Source: DATBFG01 sp036558645
Lineage (GTDB): Bacteria; Acidobacteriota; Terriglobia; Terriglobales; Acidobacteriaceae
DNA length: 7,108 nt
Reading direction: 5' to 3'
Assembly (NCBI GenBank): GCA_036558645.1
Contig: DATBFG010000082.1
Span: forward strand, 1 to 7,108
Part shown: piece after piece, positions 1 through 6,401 of the stretch
How the letters are laid out: each line of letters opens with the position of its first letter
Numbering within the stretch: the first letter of the stretch is position 1
Notes under the pieces: generated by a model
The model's database searches: none
Seen by the model: the letters and a program-made list of their open reading frames with translations, nothing else
What the model was told of the DNA's origin: nothing
Made by a program: the position numbers and the translations under genes

Positions 1-763
1 TTGGGGATTTGACGGTCTCAAACTCGACGGCCAGCATATGAACGGCGTTCCTGCCTGTTACAACCCTGCCCACCACCACACGCACCCCGAGGACTCGGTT
101 GAAGCTTTGCCGGATTTTTTCCGGGAACTCTACGACGCCGCACAAAAAGCCAAGCCCGGATCGCTGGTGGAATTCTGCCCATGCGGAACTGCGTATTCTT
201 TCTTCACTATGCCGCATTTCAATATGTCAGTGACCTCAGACCCGACGAGTTCTTTCCACGTACGCTCCAAAGGCAAGACCATCAAAGGGCTCATGGGGAA
301 CGATGTCCCTTACTTCGGGGATCACGTTGAGCTGAGCGACAATCACGACGATTTCGCGTCGACGCTTGGTATCGGCGGAGTAGTGGGCACGCAATTTGTG
401 CTGCCTTCTCTAGTTCAGAAACATGGTCGTTTCGATCTCACGCCCGAACATGCTGAGAGCTTCCAGAAGTGGCTGGAGCTTTACCAGGAGAAGGGTCTTT
501 CCCGAGGTCAATATCTGGGGACGCTCTACGACATTGGTTTTGATCGTCCCGAAGCCCACGTCATTCGCAAGGATACGAAGATGTACTACGCCTTCTTCGC
601 TGGCCAATGGAAAGGCAACGTGGAGCTGCGCGGCTTGGACGATCGCTCGTATCACGTCGTCGACTACGTTGACGGGACAGATTTCGGAATCGTTCGCGGA
701 CCGGTCGCGCACCTGGCTGCAGATTTTTCGAAACACCTTCTGTTGGAGGCAACGCCGCAGTAG
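1..763 (+). CDS. Alpha-galactosidase-like glycoside hydrolase (GH36-type), C-terminal part
   Basis: This is the 3' part of a retaining alpha-galactosidase-like enzyme that would remove alpha-linked galactose from oligo- or polysaccharides. The frame is open from base 2, so the true start lies outside the window and the ATG at 38 is internal. The first visible residues read WGFDGLKLDGQHM; the Asp of KLDG (bases 26-28) sits where GH36/GH27 enzymes carry the catalytic nucleophile. The Asp of VTSDP (bases 239-241) fits the acid/base position. A Cys-containing EFCPCGT segment lies between them, and a GDHVELSD segment follows. The last ~60 residues look like the C-terminal beta-sandwich (YYAFFAGQWKG onward). 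Any signal peptide would be in the missing part, so its location is unknown. It is followed after 58 bases by another sugar-hydrolase-like gene on the same strand. Family assignment is by recognised motifs; the substrate is inferred. Confidence 0.8.
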   Translation, partial: WGFDGLKLDGQHMNGVPACYNPAHHHTHPEDSVEALPDFFRELYDAAQKAKPGSLVEFCPCGTAYSFFTMPHFNMSVTSDPTSSFHVRSKGKTIKGLMGNDVPYFGDHVELSDNHDDFASTLGIGGVVGTQFVLPSLVQKHGRFDLTPEHAESFQKWLELYQEKGLSRGQYLGTLYDIGFDRPEAHVIRKDTKMYYAFFAGQWKGNVELRGLDDRSYHVVDYVDGTDFGIVRGPVAHLAADFSKHLLLEATPQ

Positions 764-821
764 CCGTACGCCGCAAGTCGCAAAAGGTGAACACAACATA
801 ATTTCGCGTTTAGGAGCACTC

Positions 822-2396
822 ATGTACCGACGCACGTTCCTGAAGTCCGCCGCCGCCGCAGGACTCTCGGTCGGCTTATATACCGCACCCGCTAAGGCCT
901 ACGTGCCCGAGCACAACTGGGACAAATACGATTGGGGATCAGGGCCTCCCGTTCCTGACCGGCTCTACCAAGGACCATTCCCGCAGTATGGGCCCGGCGC
1001 TGTGGTCCCCGACAGCGATGTCTCGATGATCACTTCTCCCTCGAAGGACATCGTCAGCAACTATGGCATGGGTCTCATCGTCTACCTGTCCGATGACACC
1101 GGTCCACTCCACGTTCCCGGCCAAACTCTGGAACGCACACTCGAAGACCTGATCAAGCTACCGTTCGCGCAGAAGGTCTATACCCGACCCAACTGGCGTG
1201 ACATCCAGAAACAACCGGGACGGCTCGAATTCCCCGAGTCGTGGAAGATCGCGTTCGATCTCGCTCGGCGCTACAACAAGCGCATCGGGTTCCGAGTCAT
1301 GCTGGAGAATCCAGATTTTCCCGATCCGGGGATGCCAGATTTTCTATTGAACAGAGTTCCTTACGTAAAGCTCAAAGGCGAGTGGAAGGGCAATCCTGCG
1401 GAAATGCGGTACCGGAAGGACAATCGGGTGCCGCAATACGATCACCCGGCGTATCAAGCTGCATTTCGCGAATTGAATGGATTGCTGGCCGACGAACTCA
1501 ACGGCCATCCGCAAGTCGAATTCATGGACACGATGATGTACGGCTTTTGGGGCGAAGGGCACACATGGCCGTTCGAGGGAAATCCTTTTTCGAGCCAACT
1601 TGTTGCAGAGCGAACATGGTCGTCCATGTTTGAGATGCAACTTGAACACTGGACGAAAGTCCCGCTGGCTACGAACACCCAGCCCGACTTCAGCAACGTC
1701 GGAAACTCCGACCTCGTCGATCGCACGATGCGTACGGGCAATTGGCTGCGCACCGACACCATCTTTATTGAGAACACTCAGATCGAGGCACTCAGCTACC
1801 GTCCGCCCTGGGCCGCTGCAATCTGTGAAGTTGGTTTCACCACAGGCGATCCGAAGGAACTGCAGAGTGATGAAGACGGGGTTACTTACAACGAACAAAT
1901 CATCACCCACGCAGCAGATGTCGGTGTCAACTATCTGTCGCTTTGGAGTTGGCACAACCAGTCCGCCGCCAACATTCTCAGCTACTATGACAAGTTTCCC
2001 GAGCCGATTGACAAGATCGCTCGCCAGATCGGCTACCGCATTCGCCCCTCGTTCATCTGGACATTCACGCGCGATGGAGTCACCGGCCTGGTGATCGGAC
2101 TTGCCAACGATGGCATCGCGCCCGTTCCCGGCGTGCTTCGTCTCAGCGTGCTCAGCGAGGATCAAAAGATCAACGTCTCCGGCTGCGTCGACGCTGGATA
2201 CCCGAAGCCGACCGGCGTTCATCAAGTCATGCTCATGCTTCCCGCAGGCGCGCAATGGGAAGGCCTATGTCTGAAAGCGGAACTTGAGGTGAAAGGCGTG
2301 CGTTACCCGGTCCGTTGGGCATGCCGCCAGAAGGTCAACTCCGATGGCTCACTGACGCTACGCCACAATTACAAGCCAGATCGGCCTTTGGTGTAG
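822..2396 (+). CDS. Tat-exported putative glycoside hydrolase (TIM barrel plus beta-sandwich, DUF4832/GH-A-like)
   Basis: This 524-residue exported protein probably acts on polysaccharides outside the cytoplasm. The frame is open further upstream, but the ATG at 822 is preferred. It has a TAGGAG ribosome site five bases before it and begins with a twin-arginine signal: YRRTFLKS at residues 2-9, an Ala/Gly-rich core, and a likely cleavage after AKA (residue 26). Residues ~70-400 look like a TIM barrel with a GRLEFPESW segment early on. The motif MYGFWGEGHTWPF places Glu245 where clan GH-A enzymes carry an acid/base. Glu336 (AAICEVGF) or Glu317 (IFIENTQ) could be the nucleophile, which is inference. 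Residues ~405-524 look like a beta-sandwich (IGLANDGIAPVPG onward). The two-domain plan resembles DUF4832-type proteins and GH42-like hydrolases. No family is certain, and it could be a non-enzymatic binding protein. It lies between the alpha-galactosidase and beta-helix genes. Confidence 0.75.
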   Translation: MYRRTFLKSAAAAGLSVGLYTAPAKAYVPEHNWDKYDWGSGPPVPDRLYQGPFPQYGPGAVVPDSDVSMITSPSKDIVSNYGMGLIVYLSDDTGPLHVPGQTLERTLEDLIKLPFAQKVYTRPNWRDIQKQPGRLEFPESWKIAFDLARRYNKRIGFRVMLENPDFPDPGMPDFLLNRVPYVKLKGEWKGNPAEMRYRKDNRVPQYDHPAYQAAFRELNGLLADELNGHPQVEFMDTMMYGFWGEGHTWPFEGNPFSSQLVAERTWSSMFEMQLEHWTKVPLATNTQPDFSNVGNSDLVDRTMRTGNWLRTDTIFIENTQIEALSYRPPWAAAICEVGFTTGDPKELQSDEDGVTYNEQIITHAADVGVNYLSLWSWHNQSAANILSYYDKFPEPIDKIARQIGYRIRPSFIWTFTRDGVTGLVIGLANDGIAPVPGVLRLSVLSEDQKINVSGCVDAGYPKPTGVHQVMLMLPAGAQWEGLCLKAELEVKGVRYPVRWACRQKVNSDGSLTLRHNYKPDRPLV

Positions 2397-2433
2397 GCGA
2401 CGAAGGATGATGCACGGTGGAAGGTAACGGATC

Positions 2434-2448
2434 CTAAGTCTGACTTAG
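2434..2448. repeat. Perfect 15-base palindrome upstream of the beta-helix gene, possible operator
   Basis: The sequence CTAAGTC-T-GACTTAG is a perfect inverted repeat with 7-base arms and a single central base. It lies 12 bases before the ATG at 2461 and 37 bases after the preceding stop codon. The symmetry, with almost no loop, is typical of a dimeric repressor or activator site rather than a terminator hairpin. No second copy was noticed in this window. Its regulatory role is inferred. Confidence 0.4.
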
Positions 2449-2460
2449 TCGAGCGCTTTC

Positions 2461-3981
2461 ATGAGAGAGGCTATGAAATTTCCAATCCTTTTATTGCTAT
2501 TATCGTGCGCCGTCCAAGCTTCCGCCCAAGTGAATTCCTCGTTCTACGTGTCCACGGCAGGCAGCGATTCAAATCCCGGTACCGAATCCGCTCCGTGGCG
2601 TACCGTTCAACACGCCGCCGATATAGCTCGTGCGGGCAGCACGATAAACGTGCGCGGTGGAGTCTACGAAGAACTCGTGAGCATCAATGCATCCGGCAAC
2701 GCGAGTGACGGATTCATCACCTTCAAAAGTTATCCCGGCGAAACAGCGATCCTCGACGCGGACCATTTCACGCCCTCTGGACGGCAGGCGGTCCTTACCA
2801 TCCAGAATCAGAGTTACGTAAGAATCGAGGGTTTCGAGATCCGGAACTTTCATACCGCCGAACATCGGCTCGTCCCATTGGGCATAAGTGTCATGGGCGC
2901 GGGTACGCACATCGAGCTTTTGAAGAATAATGTCCATCACATTCAGCAGACGTTTCCAGGGCGAGACAAGCCCGGAAGCGGTGGCAACGGATTTGGCATC
3001 GCCGTATACGGTACCGATGCCAAGACTCCCATTACGGACCTCATCATCGACGGCAATGAAGTGCATCACCTCAAGACAGGTTCAAGCGAGTCGCTGGTTG
3101 TGAACGGAAACGTCACAAATTTCCGCATCACGCACAACGTCGTCCACGACAACAACAACATCGGAATCGACGTCATCGGCTTTGAGCGCACTGCTCCCGA
3201 CCCCGCCGTCGATCAGGCGCGTGATGGAGTGGTGAGCAACAATTTGGTTTACAACATCACGTCGAAGGGCAACCCTGCATATCGCAATGATGAATCTTCC
3301 GATGGCATCTACGTAGATGGTGGCACCAGAATCCTGATCGAACAGAACGTGATGCACGACGTGGACTTTGGAATCGAACTGGCCAGCGAGCACAAGGACC
3401 GTGCCACGAGCTACATTACAGCGCGGAACAACCTCATCTATCACAGCCATACCGCGGGCGTTTCCATCGGAGGCTATGCGCCCGACCGCGGACACACCGA
3501 TCACTGCACTGTGGTCAACAACACTCTTTACGAGAACGACACGTCAGCGACGGGCACCGGGGAATTCCAAATGCAGTGGAACATGGCAGACAATCTTTTC
3601 GAGAACAATATCGTGTACGCAGGACCGCGCTGCCTCATGATGCTGAACAAATCTGAGCTCGACAAAAACAGGGCGCCCGCCATCATCGATCACAACCTTT
3701 ATTACTGTGCGTCCGGCGCAAAGGCGAGCACGTGGGCAGAAGCTTCCAACACCGTGACGGGATTTGACAAATACGTCGAGGCCACCGGGAACGACCGGCA
3801 TTCCCATTTTGCTGACCCGAATTTTATTGATCCGGCCAAGAATGACTTCCACCTTCAGTCCGATTCTCCCGCCCTCGCTGCAGGCACAATGGAGAACATT
3901 CCAGTGGGAGAACTCGATCTTGAAGGCTCCCGGCGAGTCAAATCAGGGAAGATCAATATCGGCTGCTACCAGCGGCAATAA
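2461..3981 (+). CDS. Secreted right-handed parallel beta-helix protein (DUF1565 / polysaccharide-lyase-like)
   Basis: This 506-residue protein is exported and probably binds or cleaves an acidic or branched polysaccharide. A Sec signal peptide (KFPILLLLLSCAVQASA, likely cut before Gln23) opens the protein; Cys16 could alternatively be a weak lipobox. The mature start FYVSTAGSDSNPGT, then PWRTVQHAADIARAG and INVRGGVY, is the usual opening of DUF1565-type beta-helices. Residues ~100-430 are repeated short strands with Asn-rich turns (NNVHHI, GNEVHHL, NNLVYN, EQNVMHD, NNLIYH, NNTLYEN), one coil per ~20-30 residues. The end has the common DPNFIDPAKNDFHLQ / SPALAAGT / INIGCYQ closing motif. An alternative start is the ATG at 2473, which has purine-rich GAGAG five bases before it and gives a cleaner signal peptide. 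Catalytic residues cannot be assigned, so lyase, hydrolase and epimerase remain open. It is probably co-transcribed with the two genes upstream. Confidence 0.8.
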   Translation: MREAMKFPILLLLLSCAVQASAQVNSSFYVSTAGSDSNPGTESAPWRTVQHAADIARAGSTINVRGGVYEELVSINASGNASDGFITFKSYPGETAILDADHFTPSGRQAVLTIQNQSYVRIEGFEIRNFHTAEHRLVPLGISVMGAGTHIELLKNNVHHIQQTFPGRDKPGSGGNGFGIAVYGTDAKTPITDLIIDGNEVHHLKTGSSESLVVNGNVTNFRITHNVVHDNNNIGIDVIGFERTAPDPAVDQARDGVVSNNLVYNITSKGNPAYRNDESSDGIYVDGGTRILIEQNVMHDVDFGIELASEHKDRATSYITARNNLIYHSHTAGVSIGGYAPDRGHTDHCTVVNNTLYENDTSATGTGEFQMQWNMADNLFENNIVYAGPRCLMMLNKSELDKNRAPAIIDHNLYYCASGAKASTWAEASNTVTGFDKYVEATGNDRHSHFADPNFIDPAKNDFHLQSDSPALAAGTMENIPVGELDLEGSRRVKSGKINIGCYQRQ

Positions 3982-4249
3982 GGCAATTTGGCGCGTAAAT
4001 CGTTGTGACTTCGTCAAACTCGCCAGTGGAACGGGTGCGCCGGACTTTGTTCGGACGGCTTGGCAAGTGTCGACGACTTACCGACAGTCATCCGATGGTT
4101 CTACCCTACTCGCCGCATCGCCGGACGAACTCCCGCACACAACTGGCGCACTGCACTTTGCACAATCCGTTTTCCCGGCCAGACTAGCAACATTGCCTTG
4201 ACTTCCCACAAGGCCCTCTGTTGATAGTTGAGCTCGGGGATTTTAATCA

Positions 4250-4576
4250 TTATTTTTGCGCTGGTGCCAACCTTGCTCCACTGCTCCGCCGTGATGCCCG
4301 GTTGCCGCTTCCTCCGAAGAAGCATGCTAAGCCGAATAGATATCCGAAGTTGTACCAGGCCCCATTGTTGTGGACCTCGTAGATATTGAGGTCGTTCTTA
4401 AACAGCGAGGCCACAAATACAAGCGGAGCAATAAAGCCCTGCCAGAGGCCGAGCCAGAAGCCCGCGATTTCGCCGTGTTCAGTCGCCATTTTCTTGAATG
4501 AGTTAGGACCCGGTGCGCATCCAGCCAGGATGCTCAGCAGCAGGACAAGCACAAGCACGGTCAAAGAGATCTTCAT
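4250..4576 (-). CDS. Small conserved membrane lipoprotein
   Basis: This 108-residue protein starts at the ATG at 4574-4576, with a perfect AGGAGG (bases 4584-4589 on this strand's complement) seven bases upstream. The signal peptide MKISLTVLVLVLLLSI is followed by the lipobox LAGC, so Cys20 should be lipidated. The mature part carries EHGEIAGFWLGLWQGFIAPLVF (residues ~33-54) and then IYEVHNNGAWYNFGYLFG (65-82). I recognise these as the signature of a widespread short lipoprotein or membrane protein of unknown function; no name can be given. Residues ~38-59 and ~75-89 are hydrophobic enough to insert in the membrane. A basic, low-complexity tail follows the GGSG at 88-91, and it looks less conserved. 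The gene is transcribed away from the sigma operon and towards the beta-helix gene. Existence is well supported; function is unknown. Confidence 0.85.
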   Translation of the reverse strand: MKISLTVLVLVLLLSILAGCAPGPNSFKKMATEHGEIAGFWLGLWQGFIAPLVFVASLFKNDLNIYEVHNNGAWYNFGYLFGLACFFGGSGNRASRRSSGARLAPAQK

Positions 4577-4603
4577 CGCAATTCCTCCTGCCCTTACGCT
4601 TCC

Positions 4604-4629
4604 TACGAGGCACGGGCATGAAAAGTTTC
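4604..4629 (-). promoter_or_regulatory. Candidate ECF-type promoter for the lipoprotein gene
   Basis: On the - strand, GAAACTT (complement of 4623-4629) is followed after 15 bases by CGTA (complement of 4604-4607). This resembles the GAAC / CGT(A,C) pattern of ECF-sigma promoters, though the spacer is at the short end. Transcription would begin shortly upstream of the AGGAGG site of the lipoprotein gene. The -35-like element lies within the inverted repeat TGAAA-AG-TTTCA (4619-4630), which could itself be an operator. Only position and similarity to a loose consensus support this. Confidence 0.25.
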
Positions 4630-4689
4630 AGACGGGCCCGCCACCGCGCCTTGGATCTTTTTTAGGTGCTCACCCGTATATCCGGTAGC

Positions 4690-5283
4690 ATGGACGCCGC
4701 AGCATATTTCCTCATGATCGAGATGGAGTCCGAGGCCAGAGCAATTGCTCGCGGTCTTCGCCGACGCGATCCGCTGTTGCTGGACCGTCTAATCGAGCAG
4801 TATCAACACCGACTGCTACGTTATCTGGTATACCTGGCGGGAAATCGTGAACTTGCGGAGGACCTCTTCCAGGAAACATGGATTCGCGTGCTGGAACGCG
4901 GCCATCAATACGACGGTAAACATGAATTCATTACTTGGCTCTATGCGGTGGCAAGAAATCTCACCATCGATTATTTGCGGAAGAAACGTCCAGTCAGCCT
5001 GGATGGGCTGATGGAGGACGAAGAGCACGCCCCAGCGGAACCAACCGACACCCGGCCGCTGGCTTGGGAAGTTGTGGCGCAGCACGAGCAGGCCGAGCGC
5101 ATCAGTACCGCTTTGGTCGGCATTCAATCGGACTATCGCGAAACGGTCATATTGCGTTTCCGGGAGGGGCTGGCTTTAGAGGAGATTGCCACGGTAACCG
5201 GAGTTCCGGTGGGTACGGTGAAGTCGCGGCTGTATCGGGGATTGAACCTGCTGATGTCGCGGTTGAAGGGAGCACAGGCATGA
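4690..5283 (+). CDS. ECF-family RNA polymerase sigma factor (sigma-70 family, RpoE-like)
   Basis: This sigma factor directs RNA polymerase to a dedicated promoter set. From the ATG at 4690 it is 197 residues, the usual size for an ECF factor. Region 2 spans ~27-100: the LAEDLFQETWIRVLE core-binding segment, then FITWLYAVARNLTIDYLRKKRP, the -10 recognition part. A variable acidic linker follows. Region 4 spans ~141-194, with the helix-turn-helix LALEEIATVTGVPVGTVKSR that reads the -35 element. The frame also has a GTG at 4666 and ATGs at 4714 and 4723. None has a good ribosome site, so the exact start is uncertain, but all leave the domains intact. The stop overlaps the start of the anti-sigma gene (ATGA), a sign of translational coupling. 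The gene is divergent from the lipoprotein gene, which may be a target. The specific ECF subgroup cannot be set by eye. Confidence 0.92.
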   Translation: MDAAAYFLMIEMESEARAIARGLRRRDPLLLDRLIEQYQHRLLRYLVYLAGNRELAEDLFQETWIRVLERGHQYDGKHEFITWLYAVARNLTIDYLRKKRPVSLDGLMEDEEHAPAEPTDTRPLAWEVVAQHEQAERISTALVGIQSDYRETVILRFREGLALEEIATVTGVPVGTVKSRLYRGLNLLMSRLKGAQA

Positions 5284-5759
5284 CGCGGGACACACATGAC
5301 GAGGCGCGGGAGCTAATCGCTCTGGGTAATGCTCTTTCGGATGCGCAGCAGATCTGGCTTCGGAACCATCTCGGGGAGTGCGCATCGTGTCGCAATTATG
5401 CGGAAGGCACGGCCCTGATGGTTCGCGCTTTGCGCTCCCTTCCCGTAGCCGCTGATGCCCGATTGGTACGAGCTACGCAGTTGCGGGTGCGCTTCCATGC
5501 CGCCAGGCTTCGCGAGACTCGGGAGCGCATGTGGCTGGTGGGGATGGCTTGCTTGGGCGTAGGGCTCACCGCAACACTGACCCTGCCGCTCCTGTGGCGC
5601 TTGTTTGCCTGGATGGGAGAGCAGGCCGGAGTCTCTACTCTGGTTTGGCAAGCAGGTTTCCTGTTTTTCTTTATTGCGCCAGCTCTCGTGATAAGCGTGG
5701 TGTTGTTGGCACACGGCACTCACGTGAAGAGCCACGCACAAGGGTCGCGGCAATGGTGA
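5280..5759 (+). CDS. Membrane anti-sigma factor with zinc-finger motif (zf-HC2 type)
   Basis: This 159-residue protein should hold the upstream sigma factor inactive at the inner membrane until a signal arrives. The ATG overlaps the sigma stop codon by one ATGA unit, with AAGGGAG seven bases upstream. The N-terminal cytoplasmic domain carries the zinc anti-sigma motif His30-x3-Cys34-x2-Cys37 (HLGECASC), preceded by the amphipathic helix LSDAQQIWLRN. The linker, ~50-84, is rich in Arg and predicted helical. Two hydrophobic helices follow (~85-108 and ~121-144), separated by a short loop, with a short polar tail. The second helix is rich in Phe. Having two membrane helices, not one, and no large periplasmic domain suggests sensing within or close to the membrane; this is inference. 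The next gene starts 7 bases later. Family membership is supported by the motif and by the position next to the sigma gene. Confidence 0.85.
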   Translation: MTRDTHDEARELIALGNALSDAQQIWLRNHLGECASCRNYAEGTALMVRALRSLPVAADARLVRATQLRVRFHAARLRETRERMWLVGMACLGVGLTATLTLPLLWRLFAWMGEQAGVSTLVWQAGFLFFFIAPALVISVVLLAHGTHVKSHAQGSRQW

Positions 5760-5761
5760 TC
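5755..5761 (+). promoter_or_regulatory. Extended ribosome binding site that decides the start of the zinc-ribbon membrane gene
   Basis: GGTGATC is an exact seven-base match to the 3' part of the extended complement of the 16S rRNA tail. It ends five bases before the GTG at 5767 and overlaps the stop codon of the anti-sigma gene (5757-5759). Its position favours the GTG at 5767 over the ATG at 5779, and suggests translational coupling of the two genes. The ATG at 5779 remains possible. Confidence 0.4.
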
Positions 5762-5766
5762 AGAAA

Positions 5767-6318
5767 GTGGGCAAATTTATGCTAGCGAAAGAAGAAACTC
5801 AAACTGGACTGGCGGCAGAAGTCAAAATTATTCCGGCCTGGGCATGGATCCTGGCTGGCGTCGCGTTCGTCGCGGCGCAGTGGTTTTTCAATATCGCTGT
5901 GGTTCGCCACCCACAATCCCATCCGATACCGGCATGGAGCCGGCCGTTGCTCGGGCTTCTGCTCGGGCTGGTAGCGGGTTCTTATCTGTTGCTTATCGGC
6001 CATATCAACCGCGATGCCAAGCGCCGCGGCATGAGCCCGATCCTTTGGACAATTCTGGCTGTTGTTGTTCCCAACGCTCTGGGCATCATTCTTTATTTCT
6101 TGCTACGGTTCCCATTGCGAAGTGTTTGCCCGCAATGCGCCCATCCCGTACAGTCTGGGTTCAGCTTCTGCCCTCAGTGCAGTTACAAGCTTGGCCCCAG
6201 TTGTCCGCAATGCCAGCGCGCGGTTGGGGTAAACGACTTTTACTGTCCGCACTGCGGAACCCAGCTGCACAGTTCAATGGGCCCGGTCTCTAGCCCTCCA
6301 ACCGGGGTTCCCAGCTAG
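5767..6318 (+). CDS. Three-helix membrane protein with C-terminal double zinc ribbon
   Basis: This 183-residue membrane protein is the third gene of the sigma operon. Three hydrophobic helices are visible at ~24-46, ~61-80 and ~91-115. Between the second and third lies the polar segment GHINRDAKRRGMSP. The C-terminal part has four CxxC knuckles (Cys 121/124, 135/138, 146/149, 160/163), which make two zinc ribbons. The spacing between knuckles is similar in both ribbons (13-14 residues between pair starts). The final residues are a short Pro/Ser tail. I recognise the combination of a NRDAKRRGM segment with tandem CPxC ribbons from acidobacterial proteins annotated only as zinc-ribbon domain proteins; the function is unknown. 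The ribbons could bind protein or nucleic acid at the cytoplasmic face. Its place directly after the anti-sigma gene suggests a third regulator or a sensor in the same relay. The start is the GTG at 5767, with the ATG at 5779 as an alternative. Confidence 0.8.
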   Translation: MGKFMLAKEETQTGLAAEVKIIPAWAWILAGVAFVAAQWFFNIAVVRHPQSHPIPAWSRPLLGLLLGLVAGSYLLLIGHINRDAKRRGMSPILWTILAVVVPNALGIILYFLLRFPLRSVCPQCAHPVQSGFSFCPQCSYKLGPSCPQCQRAVGVNDFYCPHCGTQLHSSMGPVSSPPTGVPS

Positions 6319-6401
6319 CAGACCACTAAGATACACCCCAGGGGCGATCACCGATGTGAAGGCATCTGAGAAGGGATAGCGAACGGCTTACCGACAACCC
6401 T

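Noticed and set aside
423..821. Upstream extension of the Tat-exported protein by 133 codons
   Set aside because: The extension overlaps the GH36 gene in another frame and reads as low-complexity Arg/Ser sequence. The twin-arginine signal and ribosome site place the start at 822.
1344..2255. A 303-residue open frame on the - strand inside the Tat-exported hydrolase gene
   Set aside because: It lies wholly antisense to a gene with a signal peptide, ribosome site and domain motifs. Its translation shows no recognisable domain. It is a GC-driven shadow.
3982..4249. Possible terminator or small RNA in the gap between the convergent beta-helix and lipoprotein genes
   Set aside because: Only weak 4-base stems such as TGAC-TTC-GTCA were seen, with no T-run after a stable hairpin. 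Nothing here can be supported.
4651..4682. TTGGAT and TATATC considered as a promoter for the sigma gene
   Set aside because: The spacing is about 20 bases, and the transcript would start at or past the preferred ATG. This is too weak to annotate.
4386..4688. A 100-residue + strand frame opposite the lipoprotein gene
   Set aside because: It is antisense to a lipoprotein with a perfect ribosome site and lipobox, and it shows no domain features.
6336..6344. CCCC-A-GGGG after the zinc-ribbon gene, considered as a terminator for the sigma operon
   Set aside because: The one-base loop and lack of a following T-run make it implausible as a terminator.
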